Shown here in pieces: positions 47,613-61,857 of a stretch of 64,000 nucleotides of DNA. The position numbers were made by a program, and so were the translations under genes. The DNA comes from Microbacterium esteraromaticum (GTDB lineage Bacteria > Actinomycetota > Actinomycetes > Actinomycetales > Microbacteriaceae): positions 496,001 to 560,000 of the forward strand of contig NZ_JAFBBS010000001.1 of NCBI RefSeq assembly GCF_016907315.1, in the 5' to 3' direction. The notes beneath the pieces are model-generated. The model was not told the DNA's origin and did no database searches. It saw only the letters and a program-made list of their open reading frames with translations. Within the stretch, counting starts at the first letter, position 1, and each line of letters opens with the position of its first letter.

Positions 47613-48514
47613 AGAGCACCTCGCCATCCCGCGACGGGCAGCTGGAACTTGCGCACGAGACGATTCGTGAAGGCGGTCGGATGCAGGCGAGCGAGGCGCA
47701 CCGGTCGCGAAGAGCGACGCACCACGACGCGTGCCCCTGGAGGCAGCTCGTGCGAGCGACGACCGTCACACCACAGGATGCCGCTGCCGTCGGTGCGCTC
47801 GAGCATCTCGATCGCGACCGAGGCCTCGGGCCCGACGACGAGAGGCTTGGCGAACAGCGCGTGCGCCGACAGCGGCACGACGGCGATCGCCTCGACGGTC
47901 GGCCAGATCACCGGACCGCCGGCGGAGAAGTTGTAGGCAGTGGATCCGGTGGGGGTCGATACGACCATGCCGTCGCATCCGAAGCTCGACAGCGGCCGGC
48001 CGTCGATCTCGATGACCACCTCGATCATCCGCTCGCGACTGGCCTTCTCGACGGTCGCCTCGTTGAGCGCCCAGGTCTCGTAGACGACGGCGCCGGCGGC
48101 ATCCTTCACCCTCACCGAGAGCGCGAGACGCTCCTCGACGTCATAGTCGCGGTCGATGACGCGAGCGACGGCGGCGTCCATGTCGTCGCGGTCGATCTCG
48201 GCCAGGAAGCCGACGTGGCCCATGTTGATGCCGAGCACCGGAGCCTCGGAGCCGCGCACCAGTTCGGCGGCGCGCAGGATCGTGCCGTCTCCGCCGAGCA
48301 CGATGGCGAGTTCGAGGTCGTGGATGGCGACGTCCGTTCCGAGCAGTCCGACGTCGGCGAAGCGGTGATCGAGAGCGACGAACTCATCGTGATCGTCGGC
48401 GGGAAGCACCGGCGTGGCGCCCGCAGCTCGCAGCGCGTCGACGACGCGCAGGGCCGCTGCGACCGTGTCCTCACGCTTGGCGTGGGCGACGACCAGGATG
48501 GGGCGCGCGTTCAT
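47609..48514 (-). CDS. nadK: NAD kinase
   Basis: 301 aa from the ATG at 48514. The catalytic GGDGTILRAAELV and the NAD-binding NEATVEKASRERMIEVVIEIDG, with STPTGSTAYNFSAGGPVI, are the family signatures. It makes NADP from NAD. The ATG overlaps the tlyA stop and its own stop overlaps the recN start; this tlyA-nadK-recN order is conserved in actinobacteria. Confidence 0.97.
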   Translation of the reverse strand: MNARPILVVAHAKREDTVAAALRVVDALRAAGATPVLPADDHDEFVALDHRFADVGLLGTDVAIHDLELAIVLGGDGTILRAAELVRGSEAPVLGINMGHVGFLAEIDRDDMDAAVARVIDRDYDVEERLALSVRVKDAAGAVVYETWALNEATVEKASRERMIEVVIEIDGRPLSSFGCDGMVVSTPTGSTAYNFSAGGPVIWPTVEAIAVVPLSAHALFAKPLVVGPEASVAIEMLERTDGSGILWCDGRRSHELPPGARVVVRRSSRPVRLARLHPTAFTNRLVRKFQLPVAGWRGAL

Positions 48515-49308
48515 CGTCCTCCTGCCACGTGTGCGATCTGCTCCGACCATTCTGACGGATCCGTTCCGCGTCCGGGCGCGAGATGCACGAGATACTCGGC
48601 GTTGCCGTGCGTGCCGAGGATCGGCGACGGCAGGATGCCGAGCATCCCCAGGCCGACGTCGTGTGCGCTCCACAGGGTGCGCTCGACGGCGTCCAGTCTG
48701 GCGTCGACGCTGGTGACCAGCCCGCCCTTCACGGCCGTTCGTCCCACCTCGAACTGCGGCTTTACGAGCAGCACCACATCGGCGTCGGGGCTGATCGTGT
48801 CGACGACCGCGGGCAGCACGAGCGCGAGCGAGATGAAGGAGAGGTCGCCGACGGCGAGATCCGGGCGTTCGCTCTCGTGCGTGGCCTCGGCCAGCGACTG
48901 TGCGGTCATGTGGCGGACGTTGAAGCCTTCGACAGCGGTGACGCCGGGGTCGGCTGCGATCTGCTCCGCGAGCTGTCCGTGGCCGACGTCGACAGCGAGG
49001 ACGCGTCTGGCCCCGCGTTCACGCAGCACCTGGGTGAATCCACCGGTGGACGCGCCCATGTCGAGCGCAAGACGTCCGTCCACCGCGATGCCGAAGCCGT
49101 CGAGCGCGGCGATGAGCTTGTGCGCCGCTCGGCTGACGTAGTGGTCGCCGCCGTCCAGGGCGATGTCGGCCGCGTCGTCGACCGGCGTCGACGGCTTGAT
49201 GACCGTGCGGCCGTCGACGCGGACGAGTCCGTCTGCGATGAGGGATGCCGCGTGCGTTCGAGAACGGGCGATGCCCCGCGCGGCGAGGGCTGCGTCGAGG
49301 CGCGTCAT
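48511..49308 (-). CDS. tlyA: TlyA-family rRNA methyltransferase
   Basis: 265 aa. An N-terminal S4 domain (MTRLDAALAARGIARSRTHAASLIADGLVRVDG) is joined to a FtsJ-type methyltransferase with SAM motif LDMGASTGGFTQVLRERGARRVLAVDVG and VLLVKPQFEVG. TlyA enzymes methylate 16S and 23S rRNA ribose (2'-O), which sets capreomycin sensitivity in mycobacteria. Overlaps both neighbours by 4 nt. Confidence 0.95.
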   Translation of the reverse strand: MTRLDAALAARGIARSRTHAASLIADGLVRVDGRTVIKPSTPVDDAADIALDGGDHYVSRAAHKLIAALDGFGIAVDGRLALDMGASTGGFTQVLRERGARRVLAVDVGHGQLAEQIAADPGVTAVEGFNVRHMTAQSLAEATHESERPDLAVGDLSFISLALVLPAVVDTISPDADVVLLVKPQFEVGRTAVKGGLVTSVDARLDAVERTLWSAHDVGLGMLGILPSPILGTHGNAEYLVHLAPGRGTDPSEWSEQIAHVAGGR

Positions 49309-49475
49309 CGGGTGCCGGGCGCCGTGTCGACGTCGCGCGGTGCGCTTTCGAGACGCTTCATCAGCTCGTCGTGCAGCGACCCGTAGGCTTCTGCGCGGTC
49401 GGCGAGGGGCTGGCCCTCGATCAGGCGCAGTCTGCTCCAGAGCGCATCAGCCGGCTCATCTCGCGTGTGCTCCAT
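49305..49475 (-). CDS. Small conserved protein between HAD hydrolase and tlyA
   Basis: 56 aa from the ATG at 49475. It is acidic and helical (DALWSRLRLIEGQPLADRAEAYGSLHDELMKRLES), reminiscent of the short actinobacterial proteins that sit just before tlyA. Its stop overlaps the tlyA start. No function recognised, but the conserved place and coupling suggest a real gene. Confidence 0.6.
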   Translation of the reverse strand: MEHTRDEPADALWSRLRLIEGQPLADRAEAYGSLHDELMKRLESAPRDVDTAPGTR

Positions 49476-49519
49476 CCGACCACTGTAACGCGGGCCGCCG
49501 ACGCGGCAGCCCGCGACTC

Positions 49520-50557
49520 TCAGGGCCTGTGGAACGGATCGTCGTAGAGCTTCTCTGGCACGCGGAAGGCGTAGATCGCGAGCCCCGTCGCCCAGATCGC
49601 CGCGGCACCGGCGCGCAGCAGGTCGATCTGCGCAGTGCCCTCCGAGAGGATCTGCACGTCGGCGTTCACGATGCGCACCGAGGCTCCGTTGACCGTGAAC
49701 ACGCCGTCTTTCTCTACGATTTCGGGGTACGGCTCGTGAAGATCGCGGAGGTCCGCCAGGATGTAGTCCGGCCGCGAGCCCTTCGGTGCAGCCAGCACAT
49801 GCTTCGGGCGATCGATGCCGGTGAGCACGAGTGCCGAAGCGATGCCGGCTCGCACCGCGCCCATGATGTCGGTGTCGAGCCGATCGCCGAGGAACAAGGG
49901 GCGCTGCGCGCTGAAACGCGCGATCGCCTCTTCGAAGATCGGCGTCTCGGGCTTGCCCGCGACGGTCGACAGCCGGCCGATCGCGGTGTGCACGGCCGAG
50001 ACGAGCGTGCCGTTGCCTGGGGCCACACCGCGCTCGCGGGGAATGGTCCAGTCGGTGTTGGTCGAGATCCAGGGGATGCCGCCCTCGTCTTCGGGCACTT
50101 TCAGAGCGAAGGCCGCCTCGGCGAGGTCGGTCCACGCGACATCCGGGCTGAAGCCCTGCACGACCGCGGCCGGCGAGTCCTCGGCGCTGCGGGTGACGGT
50201 GTATCCGGCCTTCTCGGCTTCGACGACAAGACCCTCTCCCCCGACGATCAGGATGGTGGCCGGGGCGGGAACCATGGTGGTGAGCAGACGCATGGCCGCC
50301 TGCGGACTCGTGACGACGTCATCGGCCGCGACCGTGAGTCCGAGGCCGGTGAGGTGCTCGGCGACCGACGCGTCGGTACGCGACGCGTTGTTCGTGATGT
50401 AGCCGAGGCGCATCGACTCCGCGACGCGGTTGAGGCTGTCGACGGCGTACGGCACAGCAGTCGGCCCGGCGTACACCACGCCGTCGAGATCGGCGAGAAC
50501 CGTGTCGCGACCGGTCAGCGGCGTGGATGCCTGCTTCGCGCGGCGGAACAGCGCCAT
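49520..50557 (-). CDS. HAD-IIA family hydrolase (NagD-like phosphatase)
   Basis: 345 aa. HAD motif I is VLADLDGVVYAGPTAVP, followed by the TNNASRTDASVAEHLTGLGL motif II region, and motif III/IV in PLFLGDRLDTDIMGAVRAGIASALVLTG. The substrate cap belongs to the C2 type of NagD/phosphoglycolate phosphatases. The C-terminal ~90 residues may form a further beta-rich part. Its start overlaps the stop of the repetitive protein by one base. Confidence 0.88.
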   Translation of the reverse strand: MALFRRAKQASTPLTGRDTVLADLDGVVYAGPTAVPYAVDSLNRVAESMRLGYITNNASRTDASVAEHLTGLGLTVAADDVVTSPQAAMRLLTTMVPAPATILIVGGEGLVVEAEKAGYTVTRSAEDSPAAVVQGFSPDVAWTDLAEAAFALKVPEDEGGIPWISTNTDWTIPRERGVAPGNGTLVSAVHTAIGRLSTVAGKPETPIFEEAIARFSAQRPLFLGDRLDTDIMGAVRAGIASALVLTGIDRPKHVLAAPKGSRPDYILADLRDLHEPYPEIVEKDGVFTVNGASVRIVNADVQILSEGTAQIDLLRAGAAAIWATGLAIYAFRVPEKLYDDPFHRP

Positions 50558-52527
50558 CAGCGGTCGGACTCCGCGTCGTCGGCCTCTCCGTCTTCAGGGA
50601 CGCGCTCATCGGATCCGTTCGGCTCGGAGGCTTCGGCTTCGGCTTCGGCTTCGGCTTCGGCTTCGGCTTCGGCTTCGGCTTCGGCTTCGGCTTCGGCTTC
50701 GGCTTCAGGATCCTCGCGGTCGACGGTCTCAGCCGGTTCAGCATCTGCATCTGCTTCTGCATCTGCTTCTGGGACGTCGGTGGCGTTGGCTTCGTCAGCA
50801 TCCCGGTGAGACGCCTCTGCCTGCTCGTCGGACGCCTGATCGTCATCGAAGTCCTCGACGTCATCCACGAGGCCGTCCTCGACGATGATCTCGTCGTACT
50901 CGCCGTCGTGCCCCAGGGCGGATGCTGCGACCTCGGCACGATGAGTCCAGAACTCGGCCTCATCGTTGCGGCCGAGGTCTTCGAGCACGGCCGCGCGGGC
51001 GGCGAAGAGCGCGGGGCTCCATTCGAAAGCCCGGTTCGGGTCGAGCTCGGGGATCTCGAGCTCGCCGAGCGCCAGCTCGGTCTCACCCCGGTCGAGGCGT
51101 GCCCCCGACATCGCGATGGCGAGTGCGACGCGCACAGCCGGTGTCAGGGCAGCACGGTCGACAGCGCGTCCCTCCTCGAGCGCGCGGTCGGGACGACCGA
51201 CACCGCGCTCGCTGTCGACGATCAGAGCGATCTGGTCGTCGTTGCCCGAGATGCGACGGTAGGTGCGCAGTTCACGCAGCGCGAGGGCGAAGTCGCCGAT
51301 GCCGTACGCCGTGATCGCGAGGGTCTCGCGAACGACCGCGACGCGGCCGGCTCGGCGGGATGCTGCGAGGGCGTGCTCATGAGCGCGAGCGGGATCTTCG
51401 TCAACCAGCTGAGCCACCATCGCGAGGTGACGCGCGACCTGCTCGGCGTTCTCCTTGCTGAGTGTCTTCAGCTCGTTGCGCGCTGCGGGGTGCAGATCGC
51501 GTGCGGTGATCTCGTCGGGCAGCGGCGGCTCGGGAATGCGCTCGCGCACGGGGGCGAACTCGTTCTGCGGGCGGTCGACGCCTCCGCGCGGACGGTCGCG
51601 GTAGGAGGGCCGCTCGCCTCGGCTGTCATCGCGATCGTGGCGGGGGCGGTCACCGAACGACCGGCGCTCCCCGGACTGGTTGCGATCACCGGACTGGTTG
51701 CGATCACCGGACTGGTTGCGGTCGCCGTACGGACGACGCTCACCCTGATTGCGGTCACCCTGGTTGCGGTCACCGTACGGGCGACGCTCACCCTGGTTGC
51801 GGTCACCATAGGGACGACGCTCACCCTGACTGCGGCCACCCTGGTTACGGTCACTGTACGGGCGACGCTCACCCTGATTGCGGTCACCATAGGGACGACG
51901 CTCACCCTGGCTGCGGTCACCCTGGTTACGGTCACCATAGGGACGACGCTCACCCTGATTGCGGTCACCCTGGTTGCGGTCACCGTACGGGCGACGCTCA
52001 CCCTGGTTGCGGTCACCATAGGGACGACGCTCACCCTGGCTGCGGTCACCCTGGTTGCGGTCACCGTACGGGCGACGCTCACCCTGGTTGCGGTCACCAT
52101 AGGGACGACGCTCACCCTGGCTGCGGTCACCCTGGTTGCGGTCACCGTACGGGCGACGCTCACCCTGGTTGCGGTCACCATAAGGACGACGCTCACCCTG
52201 ATTGCGGTCACCCTGGTTACGGTCACCGTACGGGCGACGCTCACCCTGGTTGCGGTCACCATAAGGACGACGCTCACCCTGATTGCGGTCACCCTGGTTG
52301 CGGTCACCATACGGACGACGCTCACCCGACTGATTACGGTCTCCGTAGGAGCGACGCTCACTCTGGTTGCGGTCGCCATAAGGACGACGCTCACCCTGGC
52401 TACGATCGCCATCACGACGAGGACCGCGCGACGATGAGTCATTGTAGCGCGGTCTGCGGTCGGAGTCCGAACGTCGGTTGTGCGCGCCTTCGCCGTCGTT
52501 CCGGCGGTCCCGCTGCTCATCTGACAT
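50557..52527 (-). CDS. RG/RDR-repeat protein with TPR-like domain and acidic tail
   Basis: 656 aa from the ATG at 52527, tripartite. Residues ~1-310 are a disordered basic region with about seventeen copies of an 11-residue unit GERRPYGDRNQ alternating with GDRNQ/GDRSQ. The middle ~200 residues are helical and TPR-like (DEITARDLHPAARNELKTLSKENAEQVARHLA, AITAYGIGDFALALRELRTYRRI). The C-terminal ~110 residues are acidic with thirteen consecutive Glu-Ala pairs. Arginine-rich repeats usually bind RNA; no family name is certain. It is the first gene of the 16-gene operon and lies beside the rrn operon. Confidence 0.75.
   Translation of the reverse strand: MSDEQRDRRNDGEGAHNRRSDSDRRPRYNDSSSRGPRRDGDRSQGERRPYGDRNQSERRSYGDRNQSGERRPYGDRNQGDRNQGERRPYGDRNQGERRPYGDRNQGDRNQGERRPYGDRNQGERRPYGDRNQGDRSQGERRPYGDRNQGERRPYGDRNQGDRSQGERRPYGDRNQGERRPYGDRNQGDRNQGERRPYGDRNQGDRSQGERRPYGDRNQGERRPYSDRNQGGRSQGERRPYGDRNQGERRPYGDRNQGDRNQGERRPYGDRNQSGDRNQSGDRNQSGERRSFGDRPRHDRDDSRGERPSYRDRPRGGVDRPQNEFAPVRERIPEPPLPDEITARDLHPAARNELKTLSKENAEQVARHLAMVAQLVDEDPARAHEHALAASRRAGRVAVVRETLAITAYGIGDFALALRELRTYRRISGNDDQIALIVDSERGVGRPDRALEEGRAVDRAALTPAVRVALAIAMSGARLDRGETELALGELEIPELDPNRAFEWSPALFAARAAVLEDLGRNDEAEFWTHRAEVAASALGHDGEYDEIIVEDGLVDDVEDFDDDQASDEQAEASHRDADEANATDVPEADAEADADAEPAETVDREDPEAEAEAEAEAEAEAEAEAEAEAEAEASEPNGSDERVPEDGEADDAESDR
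50629..50706. repeat. Thirteen tandem GGCTTC hexamers
   Basis: Thirteen head-to-tail GGCTTC units, encoding Glu-Ala pairs on the minus strand in the acidic tail of the RG-repeat protein. Likely length-variable by slippage without a frame change. Confidence 0.95.
51667..52402. repeat. 33-bp/15-bp coding repeat array
   Basis: Seventeen 33-bp units interleaved with 15-bp units encode GERRPYGDRNQ and GDRNQ on the minus strand. Many units are identical or differ by one base, mostly synonymous, showing recent expansion. All are in frame. Confidence 0.9.
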
Positions 52528-52555
52528 TCTGACTCCCTGTTCTACCGCTAAACGC

Positions 52556-52587
52556 AAAATGGCCACCCAGCTCTGGGTGGCCATTTT
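52556..52587 (-). terminator. rrn operon terminator
   Basis: AAAATGGCCACCCAG and its complement with a 2-nt loop CT form a perfect 15-bp stem flanked by A and T runs, 13 bp past the 3' end of the 5S gene. Confidence 0.9.
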
Positions 52588-52599
52588 ACTTAAGAGAAG

Positions 52600-52716
52600 T
52601 CCGGCGGTGTCCTACTCTCCCACAGGGTCCCCCCTGCAGTACCATCGGCGCTGTGAGGCTTAGCTTCCGGGTTCGGAATGTGACCGGGCGTTTCCCTCAC
52701 GCTATGGCCGCCGTAA
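52600..52716 (-). rRNA. rrf: 5S ribosomal RNA
   Basis: About 117 nt. The transcript begins GTTACGGCGGCCATAGCG and ends near CACCGCCGGACT, and these ends pair; the internal CCGAACCCGGAAGCTAAG is typical of 5S. Ends are accurate to a few bases. 103 bp separate it from the 23S gene. Confidence 0.95.
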
Positions 52717-52777
52717 CACTATTGACGTTTCGGCAACGCACACGTTGAGTGTGGTTGTTTGGTTCCGACCGTACGTC

Positions 52778-52798
52778 GAGAACCACAAAGTGGACGCG
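52778..52798 (-). ncRNA. 3' arm of the 23S processing stem
   Basis: A 21-nt segment between 23S and 5S, complementary to 55981-56001 upstream of 23S in the transcript (19 of 21 bases, one G-U). Together they would form the RNase III-type stalk that excises pre-23S rRNA. Confidence 0.7.
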
Positions 52799-52819
52799 TT
52801 CATCTCGCAGAAAGGAGTG

Positions 52820-57799
<4,980 letters not shown>

Positions 57800-58412
57800 A
57801 AAAGAAATGCATACACAACCGGGAAAACGGTCATGCAGCGAGTTTGAAACTGACCAAAAGAGACGAACATCATTGCTGACATTCATATAAATTGATCCAA
57901 AGGAATTCTCAACCAACCCCCACAGGGATTGGACGAGGATAATTTGGCATTTGACAAGTGCACGCTGTTGAGTTCTCAAGGATCGGACGCACCCGCACAC
58001 CCACCCCTCAGGGCAGAGAAGCGCAGGGCAACTTCACAATCTTATATCTTCCCGACCAGGCAGTCAAATCCGACACGCCGTAAGGACCAGGTGAAGACAT
58101 CCGCCACCTCAACGAGGCAACCGCTCCAGCCTATCCCAACCAGCGAGCTTGTCAAATCGACGAACCCGAACCGGGAACCACACTCCCCGGGCCTAACAGC
58201 CCCTCCAAACCAACAAGTGATCCAGAGTGAAGGTGGGTGGTTCGCTACTTGGAGGGGAGCCAGGCCCTTCAGGCCTTCCGCTCAACCGCTTGGGGCGAAC
58301 AAGTAATAATTTACGCGCCACCCACCACCCCCGCAAATCACCACCACACCCCGGGCGTGTCGCACCTGAGGTTCCGCGTGATTCCGCGGTTCTGCGGGCG
58401 TAGGGTCGGCTC
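57800..58412. promoter_or_regulatory. rrn leader and promoter region
   Basis: 613 bp with no gene. On the minus strand a candidate promoter P1 has TTGACT (58062-58067), 17-bp spacer, TAAGAT (58039-58044), and P2 has TTGACA (58150-58155), 16-bp spacer, TAGGCT (58128-58133). A boxA-like CTTGAGAACTCAACAG lies near 57967-57982, and the 5' arm of the 16S processing stem at 57948-57956. The part upstream of 58156 holds no recognised signal and also carries the start region of the divergent CoA transferase. Confidence 0.6.
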
Positions 58413-59690
58413 ATGAGACAGCCCGCCGCAGGCCACACCGTGCCACTGCCCTCACGCCTCGCCGTGGGCGAGCTGGCCTGGAGCAGCGTCCTCGCCGCGG
58501 GCGCTGCCCTCTCCCCTGACGCACCGACTGCGCCGGATCCGGCCCAGGTCGCCGCCGCTTATCGCAGCGACCGGCATCTGCTCATCGACGGCGAGGCGCC
58601 CGATGTGTGGTCTCCGCTGTCGCGGTTCTGGCGCGTGTCCGACGGCTGGGTGCGGACGCACGGAAACTATCCGCATCACGCGGCCGCGCTGCGCTCCGGC
58701 ATCGGCGCACCGGAGGATGCCGCAGCCGTCGACATCGGCGAGCGTCTCTCTCGCATGACGGCTGAAGCCGCGACTCGGATGATCACATCGGCCGGGGGCC
58801 TGTGCGTACCCGTGCGCCGAGAGCATCCTCACGACGATGCCGCCCTGCGGAGGCATCCGATCGTCGAGACGCATCGCCTCACCCACTCGCCCGCTCGTCG
58901 TCGGAGCGCGGCCACGACGCACGCTCCCCTTGCGGGCCTGCGCGTACTCGATCTGACCCGGGTGATCGCAGGTCCCGTCGCGACCCGCACCCTCGCCTTC
59001 GCCGGCGCCGATGTGCTGCGCATCGATCCACTGCGTCTGCCCGAGCCCGCCTGGCAGCACCTGGACGTCGGGCACGGCAAGCGATCCGCGCTGCGGGACG
59101 TCGACGCCGACCGTCCGCTGTTCGAATCGCTACTGGCGGACGCGGATGCGGTCGTGCTCGGCTACCGGCCGAGCGGCCTCGCGCGGCTCGGGCTCTCCCC
59201 CGAAGCCCTGGCGGAGCGGCATCCCCATCTCGTCATCGGTCAGCTCAGTGCGTGGCCCGGCGACGGGTCACCCCGTGGCTTCGACAGTCTCGTGCAGGCG
59301 GACTCGGGCATCTCGTGGATCGAATCGCCGGACGGCGCGACCCCTGGCGCCCTTCCGGCACAGGCGCTCGACCACTCCGCCGGCTACCTGCTCGCGGCCG
59401 GCATCGCAACCGCGCTGCGGCGCCGAGGCGAGACCGGCGGCGGGTGGCTGGTGCGCACCTCTCTGCGCCGGGTCGCGGCGGAGCTGCTCGGGATGCCCCG
59501 AGACGCCGCGCCCGCCTACGCCGCCGACCCCGGGTCATCGACGCACGCCACGTACACCGCGCGGACGCAGGAGTTCGATGTCGGCGGGCGGCGCGTCACC
59601 ACGGTGGCACCGGCAGTGCGATGGCCGGGGTCGCCCGAGGCATTCAGCCCGCCTCGTCCCTGGGGTGGCGATGCCGCCGAGTGGTGGTGA
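58413..59690 (+). CDS. CaiB/BaiF-family CoA transferase
   Basis: 425 aa. Residues ~165-330 hold the family III CoA transferase core: LAGLRVLDLTRVIAGPVATRTLAFAGADVLRID, DVGHGKRSALRDVDADRPLFESLLADADAVVLGYRP, RHPHLVIGQLSAWPGDGSPRGFDSLVQADSG. The first 160 residues are a weakly similar region with a WRVSDGWVRTHGNYPHHA segment, so the protein may be a fusion of two half-domains, as in some actinobacteria. It moves CoA between acids; substrates unknown. Divergent from the rrn operon. Confidence 0.85.
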   Translation: MRQPAAGHTVPLPSRLAVGELAWSSVLAAGAALSPDAPTAPDPAQVAAAYRSDRHLLIDGEAPDVWSPLSRFWRVSDGWVRTHGNYPHHAAALRSGIGAPEDAAAVDIGERLSRMTAEAATRMITSAGGLCVPVRREHPHDDAALRRHPIVETHRLTHSPARRRSAATTHAPLAGLRVLDLTRVIAGPVATRTLAFAGADVLRIDPLRLPEPAWQHLDVGHGKRSALRDVDADRPLFESLLADADAVVLGYRPSGLARLGLSPEALAERHPHLVIGQLSAWPGDGSPRGFDSLVQADSGISWIESPDGATPGALPAQALDHSAGYLLAAGIATALRRRGETGGGWLVRTSLRRVAAELLGMPRDAAPAYAADPGSSTHATYTARTQEFDVGGRRVTTVAPAVRWPGSPEAFSPPRPWGGDAAEWW

Positions 59691-59718
59691 CAGACCGGCG
59701 GACAGCAGACAGCAGCGG

Positions 59719-60525
59719 TCACGCCTGCTTTTCGGATGCCTTCCGGCGACGATCCGCGACGAGGACGAGCACCACTGAGAGCGCGATCGTCACGGCTCCC
59801 CACAGTCCGGACGCCGGCGGGAGCACCCGATAGGCCAGATGCTGCACGGTGAACGAGCTGTCCAGCGGGCCCAGCATCGCCAGCCCGAAGGCCCAGGCCG
59901 CGACCAGCAGAGCAGGCAGGCTCAGCATCCACGCCCAGCGCACCCAGGCGGGCAGCATCCGGACTCGCCGGACCGCAGGCCGGCGGATCAGCCAGAGCAC
60001 CGCGAAGACGCCGATGATCAGCAGCCCCACCACGCTCGAGCCATGCTGCAGCCACTTGTATCCGGCCAGAGGGCCCCACATCTGCTGCAGCGCGGGAACC
60101 GCCTGCACCCCCCAGCGCCCCTCATGCGTGAACAGGTCCCAGCCGATGTGCGAGAGCACGCCGAGCACGAGCGAGATCGCCAGCAGCAGCGGATGCCAGC
60201 GAATCCCCCGCTGCGAGGTCGTCTCGAGCGCCGCCTCGGAGCCGGTACGCCGCCAGGCGTCGGGAAGACGGTCGGCGATGGCGTCCGGCGCCAGTTCCAC
60301 AGCTGCCGGCCGAAGCACCATGCGCCACACCAGCAGCAGCACGAACGCGACCAGCGTCGTCCAGACGATGTTCGACCACCCGTGCGTGAACCCGTAAGAC
60401 AGGCCGGCGCCGCGCAGGAACAGCGGCAGGTCGGGGGTCATCGCACCGACCGCGATCGCCGCCGGAACCAGCGGCGACCGCGCGAACGGCAGCGCGATCA
60501 CCGCATGGCTCGGCGTGAACGGCAT
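59719..60525 (-). CDS. DUF4184-family membrane protein
   Basis: 268 aa. It begins MPFTPSHAVIALPFARSPLVPAAIAVGAMTPDLPLFL, the DUF4184 N-terminus, and includes GVLSHIGWDLFTHEG, with four to five further hydrophobic helices. Conserved His and Asp residues (HIGWD, THEG) recall membrane metal-dependent hydrolases. Function unknown. Starts 2 bp after the tyrS stop. Confidence 0.85.
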   Translation of the reverse strand: MPFTPSHAVIALPFARSPLVPAAIAVGAMTPDLPLFLRGAGLSYGFTHGWSNIVWTTLVAFVLLLVWRMVLRPAAVELAPDAIADRLPDAWRRTGSEAALETTSQRGIRWHPLLLAISLVLGVLSHIGWDLFTHEGRWGVQAVPALQQMWGPLAGYKWLQHGSSVVGLLIIGVFAVLWLIRRPAVRRVRMLPAWVRWAWMLSLPALLVAAWAFGLAMLGPLDSSFTVQHLAYRVLPPASGLWGAVTIALSVVLVLVADRRRKASEKQA

Positions 60526-60527
60526 GC

Positions 60528-61829
60528 TCAGCCGATGAAGACGCCGGCGAGGGTCTTCTTGCCGCGGCGCAGAACCGACACCCCGCCCGGCAGCGTGCCC
60601 TGCACGGTCGCGTCATCGTCGGCGACCTTCACTCCGTCGAGCGTGACACCGCCCTGGGCGATGGCGCGACGCGCCTCGGACGCGCTGGCGACGAGTCCCG
60701 TGGCGACGAGCGCCTCGACCACGGGTGTGCCGACAGCCACCGTCGCGTTCGGGAGCTCGTCGAGCGCCGTGCGCAGCGTCGCCGCGTCGAGCTCGCTCAG
60801 ATCTCCCTGCCCGAACAGCGCCTCGGATGCGGCGATGACGGCGGCCGTCGCGTCAAGACCGTGCACCGTGGCGCACACCTCGAGCGCGAGGCGCTTCTGC
60901 GCCGCGCGACGGAACGGCTCGCTCTCGACCAGCGCCGCGTACTCCTCGATCTCGGCACGCGTCAGGAAGGTGAAGACCTTGAGCCGCTCGATCACATCGG
61001 CGTCGGCGGTGCTGAGCCAGAACTGGTACATCCGGTACGGGCTGCACATCTCGGCGTCGAGCCAGACGGCGTTGCCCTCGCTCTTGCCGAACTTGGTGCC
61101 GTCGCTGTTGGTGATCAGCGGCGTGCCGATCGCATGCGCCGACACGCCCTCGACACGGTGGATGAGGTCGGTTCCGCTGGTGAGATTGCCCCACTGATCG
61201 CTTCCGCCGGTCTGCAGCACGCAGCCGTACTGCCGGTAGAGCTCGAGGAAGTCCATGCCCTGCAGGATCTGGTAGCTGAACTCGGTGTAGCTGATGCCTG
61301 CCTCGGAGTTCAGTCGAGCCGCGACCGCATCCTTCTTGAGCATGGTGCCCACGCGGTAGTGCTTGCCGATCTCACGCAGGAAGTCGATGGCGCTCATCGG
61401 CGCCGTCCAGTCGAGGTTGTTGACCATCCGGGCGGCGTTGTCGCCCTCGAAGCTCAGGAAGCGCTCGACCTGCGCGCGCAGACGCTGCACCCATTCCTCG
61501 ACCGTCTCACGCGTGTTCAGCGTGCGCTCGGCCGTGGGGCGAGGGTCGCCGATCAGTCCGGTGGAGCCGCCGACGAGGCCGAGCGGCTTGTGCCCGGCGA
61601 GCTGGATTCGACGCAGCGTGAGCAGCTGCACGAGGTTGCCGAGATGCAGGCTGGGTGCGGTCGGATCGAATCCGCAGTAATACGTGATGGGATCCCCGGC
61701 GAGAAGGGCGCGCAGCGCCTCCTGATCGGTGGACACGTGGACGAGGCCGCGCCACAGCAGCTCGTCCCACACGTTCTCGAACGTGGGATCGAGCGCCACG
61801 GAGGCGGTCGTCAGAGCGGGATTCGACAC
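60528..61829 (-). CDS. tyrS: Tyrosine--tRNA ligase
   Basis: 433 aa from a GTG at 61829. The class I HIGH-like motif is FDPTAPSLHLGNL and KMSKS is KFGKS in TNSDGTKFGKSEGN. The Tyr-binding region is FSYQILQGMDFLELYRQYGC and GGSDQWGNLTSG. A C-terminal S4 domain is SASEARRAIAQGGVTLDGVKV. It charges tRNA-Tyr. A weak TGGA stands upstream of the start. Confidence 0.97.
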   Translation of the reverse strand: MSNPALTTASVALDPTFENVWDELLWRGLVHVSTDQEALRALLAGDPITYYCGFDPTAPSLHLGNLVQLLTLRRIQLAGHKPLGLVGGSTGLIGDPRPTAERTLNTRETVEEWVQRLRAQVERFLSFEGDNAARMVNNLDWTAPMSAIDFLREIGKHYRVGTMLKKDAVAARLNSEAGISYTEFSYQILQGMDFLELYRQYGCVLQTGGSDQWGNLTSGTDLIHRVEGVSAHAIGTPLITNSDGTKFGKSEGNAVWLDAEMCSPYRMYQFWLSTADADVIERLKVFTFLTRAEIEEYAALVESEPFRRAAQKRLALEVCATVHGLDATAAVIAASEALFGQGDLSELDAATLRTALDELPNATVAVGTPVVEALVATGLVASASEARRAIAQGGVTLDGVKVADDDATVQGTLPGGVSVLRRGKKTLAGVFIG

Positions 61830-61857
61830 GCGTTCCAGGCTATCAGCGGCGCTCGGC

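Noticed and set aside
51667..52402. CRISPR-like array
   Set aside because: Repeats are 33-bp and 15-bp units directly abutting with no unique spacers, all in frame and coding.
50527..52437. 636-residue plus-strand frame over the repeat protein
   Set aside because: Repeat units are open in several frames; composition is Val/Thr/Leu repeats from the antisense of GERRPYGDRNQ, no start site.
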